A stretch of DNA of 64,000 nt from an uncultured Apibacter sp. (GTDB lineage Bacteria; Bacteroidota; Bacteroidia; Flavobacteriales; Weeksellaceae), in assembly GCA_945280365.1 (NCBI GenBank), contig CALYQD010000006.1, positions 61,827 to 125,826 on the forward strand, in the 5' to 3' direction. Below are positions 28,019-36,815 of the stretch, in pieces (position 1 is the stretch's first letter; the number at the start of each line of letters is the position of its first letter). The notes under the pieces are model-generated. The model saw only the letters and a program-made list of their open reading frames with translations. It was not told where the DNA came from and made no database searches. The position numbers and the translations under genes are program-made.

Positions 28019-28735
28019 ATGGACTATATCGTATTAATTTCTGCAGTAATTATCGGAGCAGGAATAGCATATTTTTTCCAAAATAATTCAAAATTCAGCA
28101 AACGACTATTAATGTTTAGTGCCGGACTTCTTCTGGCAATAACTGTTTTGGATATGTTTCCTCTCCTATTTCAATCAGGAGAAACTAATGCGGGAATATG
28201 GATTATTATAGGCGTCGGTACTCAATTACTACTCGAAGGTTTATCAAAAGGTATAGAGCATGGGCATTTACATAGTTCTAATGATCATACTCATAACGTT
28301 ATTCCCTTAAGTGTTATGCTAGGATTATTTATTCACTCATTTTTAGAAGGTACTCCACTTGAAGTTCATCATCATCATATGCATACACATGAAGTACATG
28401 AGCCTCATCTTCATTCTTCTAACATTTTGTGGGCTTTAAGCATTCATAAAGTTTCAGAGACTATTGTTTTATCAACCTTTTTATTTTCATTAAATATTAA
28501 GAAAATTTTTGCTGTTTCAATCCTTATCTTATTTGCTGTTTCAGCTCCTATCGGTGCATTTTTCGGTTCATTTTTAGCCCCTAATGTATATCCCAAAATA
28601 TTAGGTATAGTTGCAGGTATTTTTTTACATATTTCTTCTGTAATCATTTTCGAGAGTAATGAGAAACACTCTTTAGATTGGCAAAAGCTTCTTTTAGTTT
28701 TTAGTGGAATGTTCTTAGGTTTTCTTATCAGCTAA
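28019..28735 (+). CDS. ZIP-family divalent metal transporter
   Basis: This is a 238-residue inner-membrane protein with about eight helices. The metal-coordinating helices carry HSFLEG (within LGLFIHSFLEG) and ALSIHKVSETIVLS, the ZIP signature with His and Glu in the pore. Two His-rich loops (HGHLHSSNDHTH and HHHHMHTHEVHEPHLH) lie between helices and are probably metal-gathering. Zinc or iron import into the cytosol is the likely role. The gene follows the methyltransferase without any gap. Confidence 0.92.
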   Translation: MDYIVLISAVIIGAGIAYFFQNNSKFSKRLLMFSAGLLLAITVLDMFPLLFQSGETNAGIWIIIGVGTQLLLEGLSKGIEHGHLHSSNDHTHNVIPLSVMLGLFIHSFLEGTPLEVHHHHMHTHEVHEPHLHSSNILWALSIHKVSETIVLSTFLFSLNIKKIFAVSILILFAVSAPIGAFFGSFLAPNVYPKILGIVAGIFLHISSVIIFESNEKHSLDWQKLLLVFSGMFLGFLIS

Positions 28736-28764
28736 CTAGACACCTTTATTTTTTACTATAAAAA

Positions 28765-28791
28765 ATTCCCCTAATTTAAGATTAGGGGAAT
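28765..28791 (-). terminator. Terminator of the MFS transporter gene
   Basis: ATTCCCCTAAT and ATTAGGGGAAT form an 11-bp stem with a 5-nt loop. The minus-strand side is followed by a T-run, so it mainly serves the minus-strand gene; the converging ZIP gene may use it too. Confidence 0.9.
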
Positions 28792-28813
28792 AAGATGTTA
28801 ATAATAATTTAAA

Positions 28814-30091
28814 TTAACTTACTGGAATATCTTTATTTACATTTTTGCTTCCTACTAATGCATAATAAAGAATGAAAGCAAATTCTATTATAATCAACCA
28901 ATAACTTGAAAGAAATCCGAACAAATCAGCAAAATAATTTTGAATTAGAGGTAAAATTCCTCCTCCGCATACCATCATCATAAAAATGCCGGATGCTGCT
29001 GAAGTATATTTACCAAGACCTTCAACGGCTAGATTAAAAATTCCTCCCCACATCACTGAGGTACATAAACCGCATAATATAAAAAATACTATGGTAATCG
29101 GCAACTCTGCAAAGCCTATAGATATATCTGACTTAAAAACCGGCATACTTACCGTAGAAGAGATAGGGCTAATAATAGCCAATAATATAAATATCAATCC
29201 TAAAAGAGAGGTAAATGCTAACATGGTTTTACTTGAAATTCGAGCGCCTAAAGAAGCTCCTATCAATCGTCCGATTAACATTAAAAACCAATACGTACCT
29301 ACAACAGTTCCTGCTACAGTAGTATCAATCCCTAATCCACCTTTGTCGGAGGAAGATGTCATATACAAATTAGCTGTATTAGGAATACCTACCTCAATAC
29401 CTACATATATAAATATGGCTGCTACCCCCAGACAAAAATGCCTAAAAGAAAATGCGCTATATTTTCCTTCTATTTTTTCTTTTTTATCTAAAAACGGTTC
29501 CGGTATTTTAACTAGTAATAATACCATAAATGCTAAAATAAAAATACCCATAGCTAGAAATAAAGCCGGATTTGCTTCTTTAATGGTTGCGCTTGCGGCG
29601 TTACCAATGAGATATCCAACTAATACAGGTACAATGGTAGCTCCCAAAGAGTTGATAGAGCCTCCTAGCTGTAATAAAATATTTCCCTTTTTACCTCCTC
29701 CACCTAAGGTATTCAACATAGGATTGACAACTGTATTTAACATACACATAGAAAATCCGGATACAAAAGCTCCTATTAAATAGGCTGCAAAGCTTTCCAT
29801 TCCTCCGGAAAGATATTGGATTCCAACCCCTACAAATCCCACAATAATTGCAAGTAAAGCTGTCTTTTTATATCCTATTTTTTGCAAAAGCATACCTGCA
29901 GGTATCCCCATAAATGCATAGGCTATAAAATTTGCTGCATTACCTAATTGAGACATAAAGTTTGAAGCACCAAATTGATTTTTAACTATGATTCCCATCG
30001 GGTTTTGTAAGCCCGTCACAAAAGAAATCATAAAATATAGAGCAAACATCATTGCGATAGGCAATGCATAATTTTTTTCTTTATTCGTCAT
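28814..30091 (-). CDS. MFS sugar permease (FucP/NagP-like)
   Basis: This 425-residue transporter has 12 predicted membrane helices. The N-terminal half (FALYFMISFVTGLQNPMG, QLGNAANFIAYAFMGIPAG, GYKKTALLAIIVG) and the Asn-rich GFSMCMLNTVVNPMLNTLGG segment are typical of the fucose/glucose-galactose:H+ symporter branch. In Bacteroidota such permeases often carry hexoses or N-acetylglucosamine. It is the last gene of the run with two TonB receptors, two secreted hydrolases and a GH3 enzyme, 31 nt after the preceding receptor. This suggests import of the sugar released by that system. Confidence 0.88.
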   Translation of the reverse strand: MTNKEKNYALPIAMMFALYFMISFVTGLQNPMGIIVKNQFGASNFMSQLGNAANFIAYAFMGIPAGMLLQKIGYKKTALLAIIVGFVGVGIQYLSGGMESFAAYLIGAFVSGFSMCMLNTVVNPMLNTLGGGGKKGNILLQLGGSINSLGATIVPVLVGYLIGNAASATIKEANPALFLAMGIFILAFMVLLLVKIPEPFLDKKEKIEGKYSAFSFRHFCLGVAAIFIYVGIEVGIPNTANLYMTSSSDKGGLGIDTTVAGTVVGTYWFLMLIGRLIGASLGARISSKTMLAFTSLLGLIFILLAIISPISSTVSMPVFKSDISIGFAELPITIVFFILCGLCTSVMWGGIFNLAVEGLGKYTSAASGIFMMMVCGGGILPLIQNYFADLFGFLSSYWLIIIEFAFILYYALVGSKNVNKDIPVS

Positions 30092-30122
30092 ATAATTTGA
30101 TATTATTTTAAATTATTTATTA

Positions 30123-32393
30123 TTAAAAAGAATATTTGAGACTAAATTCAACCGTAAAAGGTCTTATATAAGTTCCTGATAAAATAGTTCCTTCCTTCTT
30201 TTTTGCTTCTTCAGAAGTTAAAATTAAATCTGCATCACCCATATCCCCTTTAGCTCCTCTTTGATTAAACAAGTTTATTACTGTTGAAGAAAAACTTAAA
30301 TTTTTATTTATCTTATATTCCAAGCCAGCAAAAGTTTCCCAACGACTAGCAAAATATACTGTGTTCGGCCTATTTGCATACTGTTTACTGAAATACCTTG
30401 CACTTGCCCATATTCTTAAATCTTTCCATACATAACTAGGATCGATTTCTAATAATACTTTTGAAATGCCGGTTACATATTTGTCAGTAAAGTCATATTT
30501 AGAAATGGAACCATCAGCAAAATCAACTTCTCCAACAAAATTTTTATATTTCGGACTTTGTAACGTAATTAAAAAATGTAATTGAAAATTTTTAATAGGT
30601 GAAGAAACTATATCGGTTGTCCAACCAATAGTTTCTATGTCATAATTAGTTGTTTTTCTTCTAACTTCTCCCGGATTATTAGGATTGGAAAAGTTAACGG
30701 TTGAACGATATTCATCTCTAGTTATATAAGTTGCTTTTGAAACGATACTAGCTAGAGGATGATTAAAATATACTCCTAAACCGGCAGCAGGTATTTTAGA
30801 CTTTTTTATATTGGGATTAACACCTATATTATAATATTCTAAATGTCCTGCTTGCTCATTATAATTTACTTCTCCTAAGAATCCAAATCTTTTGGTCATT
30901 TTATATACTGTACTAAGCATATATGATTGATTTACCCAATCTTTGTTTATATTTTCCTTATAATTTTCATCTATGATCTGTAATCCCGGTTTTTTTTCTC
31001 TATCCAGATAATCTCCTCGTAAAGCCTGATATTCTATACGTCCCCCTAAGTTTAATTCTAATTTATCTATTATATTCCATTTATCTAAAATGTATAAAGC
31101 AAATTTATTCTCATTTCCATTGTGATACTCCAACCCACCATTTAAGTTAAATTCTCCATTAGTACTGGCATTAGAACTTCCTCCCAGCTGCTTTAATTTT
31201 CTTGGGTTGGGAGCCACTTCCTGAAAATACATGGCTGTTTCTGTTGTATATTTATCAACTTTATAATGCCATTCATTAATACCTACCTTTAAATCATGGT
31301 TACCGATTTTTTTCCCCAACTCAACCGTTCCTGTTATAGATTTAACCGGAGTTCTTTTAGTGGCTAATACTAATACTCCTTGCGCATTGTTGCCTAAATA
31401 GGCCTCCCCTGTATCTGCATATACATATTCACCGGGTAAAGCAGTAGAAACTCCAGCCATTATCGGTATATAAATTCCAACTTTTGATGAATGGTAACGT
31501 ACCATATAATTAAGATGAAATCCATTATTAAATTTATTATTCCCTAATAAATCAACAGTATGAGATTCCGTACCATAATCATCTAATATGTCTTTTTCAA
31601 CTAGATTCCCAGTAAAGGCATCCATTAGAGTTATTTTCCCCGATCTTTCATGATAAGATTTTCTTCCTATTTTAAAACCCGAAATTTCACTAACATCTCC
31701 ATCTTTTCCATAAATAAACGGGCTATAATTGTAGGTTAGATTTTTCACATTAACATATTTATATAATACAGATACTGAACCTTCTCCTCCTGTATATTTA
31801 TAGTCTTGGGTTAATGCTATTTTATATAATTGTGTTTTATCTGCATAATATCTATCAATTTCCGAAGGTTTGAAGGTACCTGGATCGAAACTTAAATAAG
31901 CGCCTGCTGAATATTTCAGACCTTTATTGTTTATAGGACCACTTACATTGGTACTTCCTCTCATTAAGCCAAAATGATTGGATTCTAAATTTACCTTTCC
32001 TTGAAGCTTATCGGTGCCTAAATTATCATAGGTATTTAATGAAAAACCTACGTCGCCGATGTTAATAAAAGTTTGCCCCAAATCAAATAATCCCGAACGA
32101 TTAATCATTACGTCTGATCTCCAAGCTTTTGTTGGAAGTTCTGGCCAATAATGATATACTACAGGAAGTCCGTTTTCTAAAATGGTTGTTCCGCCAACTG
32201 AGGCCGGTAAACCTATATTAACATCTCTCGGTCCGGTACTATTTGCAGCATTTAACATTACATTTCGATCTTTTTTTTGATCTAAATCGACTTTAATAGT
32301 GTCTTTTTTTGTTTGATTCTGACTATATATTTCATTTGTACTTATCAATAAAAATAGTACTGAGAATGAATATATAATTTTTTTATTTCTCAT
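30123..32393 (-). CDS. TonB-dependent receptor (first of a related pair)
   Basis: This outer-membrane receptor has about 756 residues from the chosen start at 32393 (MRNKKIIYSF...EIYSQ signal). The frame opens 23 codons further upstream, but that extension is polar and precedes the signal peptide. A mature N-terminus with VMLNAANSTGPRDVNIGLP and GGTTILENGLPVVYHYWPELP shows the plug entry; a long barrel follows and ends in FTVEFSLKYSF. The paralogue at 34448 shares these blocks almost word for word. No SusD partner gene is present. The substrate is presumably the product of, or target for, the hydrolases encoded nearby. Confidence 0.88.
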   Translation of the reverse strand: MRNKKIIYSFSVLFLLISTNEIYSQNQTKKDTIKVDLDQKKDRNVMLNAANSTGPRDVNIGLPASVGGTTILENGLPVVYHYWPELPTKAWRSDVMINRSGLFDLGQTFINIGDVGFSLNTYDNLGTDKLQGKVNLESNHFGLMRGSTNVSGPINNKGLKYSAGAYLSFDPGTFKPSEIDRYYADKTQLYKIALTQDYKYTGGEGSVSVLYKYVNVKNLTYNYSPFIYGKDGDVSEISGFKIGRKSYHERSGKITLMDAFTGNLVEKDILDDYGTESHTVDLLGNNKFNNGFHLNYMVRYHSSKVGIYIPIMAGVSTALPGEYVYADTGEAYLGNNAQGVLVLATKRTPVKSITGTVELGKKIGNHDLKVGINEWHYKVDKYTTETAMYFQEVAPNPRKLKQLGGSSNASTNGEFNLNGGLEYHNGNENKFALYILDKWNIIDKLELNLGGRIEYQALRGDYLDREKKPGLQIIDENYKENINKDWVNQSYMLSTVYKMTKRFGFLGEVNYNEQAGHLEYYNIGVNPNIKKSKIPAAGLGVYFNHPLASIVSKATYITRDEYRSTVNFSNPNNPGEVRRKTTNYDIETIGWTTDIVSSPIKNFQLHFLITLQSPKYKNFVGEVDFADGSISKYDFTDKYVTGISKVLLEIDPSYVWKDLRIWASARYFSKQYANRPNTVYFASRWETFAGLEYKINKNLSFSSTVINLFNQRGAKGDMGDADLILTSEEAKKKEGTILSGTYIRPFTVEFSLKYSF

Positions 32394-32657
32394 CTTTTTA
32401 TAATTTTTTTTCTGTGGTTTAGTTTTCTGTATTTTTTGATGTTTACAGAATTTTACGTTCAATGAAATTGATGAATTATAACAGTATCAAACACTAAAAA
32501 TTATATAAAGTCGATTTAATAAAAGGTTTTAACGAAAAACCAGTATTATAGTTAAATAAAGCAAAGCATTGAATACTATTATACATGCATGTAAAGCATA
32601 TCCTTCAATTTTAAAAATGCAGTAAATTTTATTTAATAGTAAACGTTACGGCTATTA

Positions 32658-33467
32658 TCATTTATTTGATAATTTTTTTCCTTTTTCTACATATCCCATA
32701 TCACCAAAGGATTCAACCGTAAACTTTCCATCCTTATAAACTACTTTTGATACAGCCGCATTACCCATGTGAGTTCCGGCTATTTTTTTGCCGCTACTAT
32801 CTAAATCAGAAAGGAAAACGCTGATAGCCATTCCGTGGGCTACTAATAATATGTTTCCTCCTCCGGATGTGGCCTCTTTTTCAGCTATTTCACGAATAGC
32901 TTTTTGACCTCTTGCTTTAACATCATCATAATTTTCTCCAATACCTAATGTTTCTAACGTTTTAAAAGTTTCCATTGCTTTTTTTAGAACATCCGGATTT
33001 TTAGCCATATCGGCAAATAATTCTTTGGATGATTTATAATGTAAGTATAGAGCTGCATCACCCCACATTTTTGAATTAAGGTCTCCTTCATAGCTACCGA
33101 AATTGGTTTCTCTTAGCTGAGGTACTTCGATTATTTGTAAGTTTGATTGTCCTTTGTTGTCTAAAACGATGCGAGCCGTTTGCCTAGCTCGTCCTAAATC
33201 ACTGGAATAGGCTGCTTTAAAATTTACATCTTTAATACCTTTCCCTAAGAATTCAGCCACTTCAACTCCTTCTGGCGTTAGTGGAGTATCAGCCCACCCT
33301 TGTACTCTGTCCATAGTATTAAGTATTGTTTTTCCATGCCTGGTAAAATAAATCGTTACTGTGTTATCTTTTTTCGTTGTATTTTTCTTTTGCCCATAAA
33401 TTTGTGGGTTGATAAATAGCGTCAATAATATGAAAGCTATTAATTTTAATTGTACATAATTTTTCAT
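32658..33467 (-). CDS. Secreted histidine phosphatase (phosphoglycerate-mutase-like)
   Basis: This 269-residue protein has a signal peptide (1 to about 25, ending in IYGQ) and the histidine-phosphatase core. That core comprises FTRHGKT with catalytic H44, SSDLGRARQTA, the acid-bearing ETNFGSYEG, and LLVAHGMAIS with the second active-site His. Because it is exported, a role as a periplasmic or surface phosphomonoesterase is more likely than glycolysis. It lies 20 nt downstream of the endonuclease/exonuclease/phosphatase gene, so both act in one pathway by inference. Confidence 0.9.
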   Translation of the reverse strand: MKNYVQLKLIAFILLTLFINPQIYGQKKNTTKKDNTVTIYFTRHGKTILNTMDRVQGWADTPLTPEGVEVAEFLGKGIKDVNFKAAYSSDLGRARQTARIVLDNKGQSNLQIIEVPQLRETNFGSYEGDLNSKMWGDAALYLHYKSSKELFADMAKNPDVLKKAMETFKTLETLGIGENYDDVKARGQKAIREIAEKEATSGGGNILLVAHGMAISVFLSDLDSSGKKIAGTHMGNAAVSKVVYKDGKFTVESFGDMGYVEKGKKLSNK

Positions 33468-33487
33468 TTATTTACATTTTATTTTTT

Positions 33488-34438
33488 TTATTTATTAAAA
33501 TACAAAACAACCGGATAATGATCTGAATAGATATCTGTAAAACTATCTTTAATGATTTCACATTTTGTTATATCCTTTTTCATATTTCCACTTACGTATA
33601 GATAATCGTATCGAACCGGAGATTTTGATTGATCATAAAACAATTTAGTTGGTGCAGTTGCATCAAATTCAGGATGAAAATAACGGAGTGCATCTATAAA
33701 GCCGAAATCGAGAATCTTTTGTTGTATTGTATAATCAAGTTCATCATCTTTACCTAAATTTTGATTATGAGGTCTCTTTTTTCTGTCTTCTCGTATGAAG
33801 TTACGAAGTTTGTTATCTTTATATGCACTTTTATCGAGAGGAGAAACTGAATTCAGGTCTCCCATAAACATCCATTTTTGATTAGTCGGTTTTGATTTTA
33901 TAGTTGCTAAAATTTGATCTATTTCATAACTTCTTTTTTGTGATGAGAACGGATGAAAATGCGTTACAAGGAAATGAAGTCCTTCAATTTCTGCCTCAAT
34001 AAATCCGTGAATATTATTATCTAATACTCGATTTACATTTATGATCGGATATTTAGAAGTAATAGCTACCGGAAAAGTTACAGATCCGTCAGTAGATGGT
34101 TCTCTAACAATAACAACATAAGGATGACCATAACTTTCTGCTAATTTTCTAAGATTGTTGGGATTCGCTCCTTTCGGTGCAAACTCATATATTCCGGCTG
34201 TAAATCCGTTCATTTCTTGTAATGCAAGAATATCCGGATCTTGTTTTCGAATCCACTCGGCAAATTTGGATTTATCTGTAGTGGAATCCTGCTTCATTCC
34301 CCAATATACATTATAACTAATCAACTTCATAGGCTTCTTCGTAATCTTATCTTGCGCCCATATAGTTCCACATTGAACTAACAGAATTAAAAAGTATATC
34401 GCTGTAGTACATTTATGATAAATCCAACTGCGTTTCAT
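33488..34438 (-). CDS. Secreted endonuclease/exonuclease/phosphatase family protein
   Basis: This 316-residue protein has an N-terminal signal sequence (to about LVQCGTIWAQ) and the EEP fold. Landmarks are KLISYNVYWGM, PDILALQEMNG with the metal-binding Glu, VTHFHPFS, WMFMGDLNSVSP with Asp/Asn, and the terminal YSDHYPVVLYF with the catalytic Asp-His pair. Members cleave phosphodiester or phosphomonoester bonds in nucleic acids, sphingomyelin or inositol phosphates. The substrate is not determined. It lies 9 nt after a TonB receptor and upstream of a secreted phosphatase, which together suggest stepwise release of phosphate from an extracellular substrate. Confidence 0.9.
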   Translation of the reverse strand: MKRSWIYHKCTTAIYFLILLVQCGTIWAQDKITKKPMKLISYNVYWGMKQDSTTDKSKFAEWIRKQDPDILALQEMNGFTAGIYEFAPKGANPNNLRKLAESYGHPYVVIVREPSTDGSVTFPVAITSKYPIINVNRVLDNNIHGFIEAEIEGLHFLVTHFHPFSSQKRSYEIDQILATIKSKPTNQKWMFMGDLNSVSPLDKSAYKDNKLRNFIREDRKKRPHNQNLGKDDELDYTIQQKILDFGFIDALRYFHPEFDATAPTKLFYDQSKSPVRYDYLYVSGNMKKDITKCEIIKDSFTDIYSDHYPVVLYFNK

Positions 34439-34447
34439 TTTTTTTAT

Positions 34448-36709
34448 TTAAAATTTAAATTTAGTTTTGAACTCTATGGTAAATGGACGAATATAAGTTC
34501 CTGCTACCGCTCTATCGTAATAAGGGGTAGGATCCATAGCCGTATTGGTTCCAGATATTGAGCCTTGTGCTCCACTTTGGTTCAATAGATTAACGGCACT
34601 TACTCCAAAGCTTAAATTACTGTTATATTTAAAGTCTATTCCAGCAAAAGTTTCCCATCTTCCTGCAAAATATAAGGAATTGGTATAGTTTGCATATTCT
34701 TTACTAAAATAACGTGCACTTCCCCAAAACTTGAATTTTTTCCAATTATAGCTTGGATCTAATTCTATAATAGTTTTCGAAACACTTCTAGCTATGTTCC
34801 CATCATAGTCATATTTAATATCATAAGCTTCAAATTTGTAATTTTTATATTCAGGATTTTGAAGGGTTAACAACATATGAAATTGAAAATTTTTAAATGG
34901 TGTAAAGAGAGCATCGGTAGTCCATCCAATGGTTTTTACATCATAACTGATAGTTTTTTTCATATAATCCGTAGGATCTTTAGGATTTGTGAAAGTTGAA
35001 TTATTAGTAAAATTACTCCTTTGTATATAGGTAACTTTTGATACAATTCTTACTAAGGAATGGTTATAATATACTCCAAAGGAAGCTCCAGGTATTTTAG
35101 ACTTTTTTATTCCCGGATCGTCAGCTCCAGCATAACTACTTAGTTTCCCTCCTAATTCCGCATAAGTTCCTTCTCCTTGAAGTCCAAAAGAGGGCATAAT
35201 TTTCCATAAAGCCTTAGCAGTAAACGTTTTATTTATCCAATCCTTTTTAACTTTAGTCTTATCTCCTGATACCCAATTAGTTCCTGCCAATTTTCTATCT
35301 TCTCCTTTGTACCATTTCCCGTTTATATTTTGCCATTCTAATCGCACACCTCCTTCTAATTGAAATTTATCTGAGGGTGTCCATTTTTCTGTTCCATAAA
35401 TAGCCATTTTGTTTTCGCCTCCTGTATAATATTGCATAGCTCCATTATGATTATAGCCTCCAAATTCGTCAGATCCTTTTCGCGGTTGCCAAGTACCTGT
35501 TGTGGGATCGAAATTTTCCTGAATTAGAAGTGAAGGATTAGGCACTACTTCATGATAAAAGGAGTACGAAGCAGTATTATAATTATTTATGTGATAATAC
35601 CATTCATTAAATCCGATATTCCAATTATGTTTTGTAGTATTTTTACTTAATTCTATCCGGCTCATATAAGTATTAAATGGAGTTCTTGGAGTAAAAAGCA
35701 TTAAAACCGACTGCACTTTTCCATTATATATGTTATCAGAACCTACATAACGAAAACGTGTTTTGCCCTCAACTGGATTACTTATAGAGGAATAGTAAGG
35801 GTTAAAATATCCGGATTCAGAATATTGATATCGTAAAATATAATCAAGCTTCATCCCATTATTAAATTTATTTTTACCAAAAATGTCAAAAACATGATTC
35901 TCTCCTCCACTTCCTTTCATAATATCTCTTGTGGTAAACTCTCCATTTAAAGGGTTTATATAATGTACTAATCCTGATTTTTCCAAATATGATTTTCTTC
36001 CTAATTTAAAGCCTTCTACAGCGTCTACTTTTCCATTTGAACGATAATAATAAGGGTTTTGTTTAGTCGAAATAGCTTGTACGCTAACAAATTTATACTG
36101 TACCCCTATCTCACCTTTACCTTCGTTATATTTTTTATTGACTACCGCTTTATATATTTGGGTCTTATCTAAAAATTGAGAGAAAGCTGAATTAAATGTA
36201 CCGGGATCCATGTTTGCATAAGCACTTACAGAATAATAGAAACCGTTTTTCATAGGACCGCTTACATTAAAACTTCCCCTTAGTAATCCATATGAATTAG
36301 TAATAAATTCACCTTTACCTTGAAGTTTATCCGTACCTTTATTAGTATAAGTGTTTACTGATACCCCAATATCTCCTACACTTAAGGCTGTTTTTGCTAG
36401 ATCTTGAACTTCCATTCGCTCAAAACTTGAATCAGATCTCCATGCTCTTACAGGCATTTGTACTATATAATCCATTACAACCGGTAAACCATTTTCTAAA
36501 ATAGTGGTTCCTCCGACACTTGCTGGTAGTCCGATATTTACATTTCTAGGTCCATTATCAGCGGATGCGTTTAACATCACAGTGCTATTTTGGTCTTTCT
36601 TTATATCCGTTTTAGCCTTTAGACTATCAGACTTATTCTCCTGTGCCTGAATTAAATTCATAGTAGAAATTATTATAAAAGCACTAAGAGACTTCACTGC
36701 TCTTCTCAT
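34448..36709 (-). CDS. TonB-dependent receptor (second of the related pair)
   Basis: This 753-residue receptor has a signal peptide ending near IQAQ. The mature N-terminus (STVMLNASADNGPRNVNIGLP, GGTTILENGLPVVMDYIVQMP, AWRSDSSFE) closely parallels the receptor at 30123. It has a plug and then a barrel ending in TIEFKTKFKF. Internal features such as KIPGASFGVYYNHSLVRIVSK and TIGWTTD recur in both receptors, so they are duplicates that may now differ in ligand. It is followed within 10 nt by the secreted EEP-family gene. Confidence 0.9.
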   Translation of the reverse strand: MRRAVKSLSAFIIISTMNLIQAQENKSDSLKAKTDIKKDQNSTVMLNASADNGPRNVNIGLPASVGGTTILENGLPVVMDYIVQMPVRAWRSDSSFERMEVQDLAKTALSVGDIGVSVNTYTNKGTDKLQGKGEFITNSYGLLRGSFNVSGPMKNGFYYSVSAYANMDPGTFNSAFSQFLDKTQIYKAVVNKKYNEGKGEIGVQYKFVSVQAISTKQNPYYYRSNGKVDAVEGFKLGRKSYLEKSGLVHYINPLNGEFTTRDIMKGSGGENHVFDIFGKNKFNNGMKLDYILRYQYSESGYFNPYYSSISNPVEGKTRFRYVGSDNIYNGKVQSVLMLFTPRTPFNTYMSRIELSKNTTKHNWNIGFNEWYYHINNYNTASYSFYHEVVPNPSLLIQENFDPTTGTWQPRKGSDEFGGYNHNGAMQYYTGGENKMAIYGTEKWTPSDKFQLEGGVRLEWQNINGKWYKGEDRKLAGTNWVSGDKTKVKKDWINKTFTAKALWKIMPSFGLQGEGTYAELGGKLSSYAGADDPGIKKSKIPGASFGVYYNHSLVRIVSKVTYIQRSNFTNNSTFTNPKDPTDYMKKTISYDVKTIGWTTDALFTPFKNFQFHMLLTLQNPEYKNYKFEAYDIKYDYDGNIARSVSKTIIELDPSYNWKKFKFWGSARYFSKEYANYTNSLYFAGRWETFAGIDFKYNSNLSFGVSAVNLLNQSGAQGSISGTNTAMDPTPYYDRAVAGTYIRPFTIEFKTKFKF

Positions 36710-36815
36710 ACTACTTATCTTTATATGTTTTTAGTTTGATTTAATTTTATAATTTTTTATCCGTATAAATATATTGTAATAATATAGTAACAACTCATTT
36801 TATATTTATATTCCC

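Noticed and set aside
28986..29783. Long open frame of 265 codons on the plus strand
   Set aside because: It lies wholly antisense to the MFS permease, has no family signature and arises from the base composition of the membrane protein.
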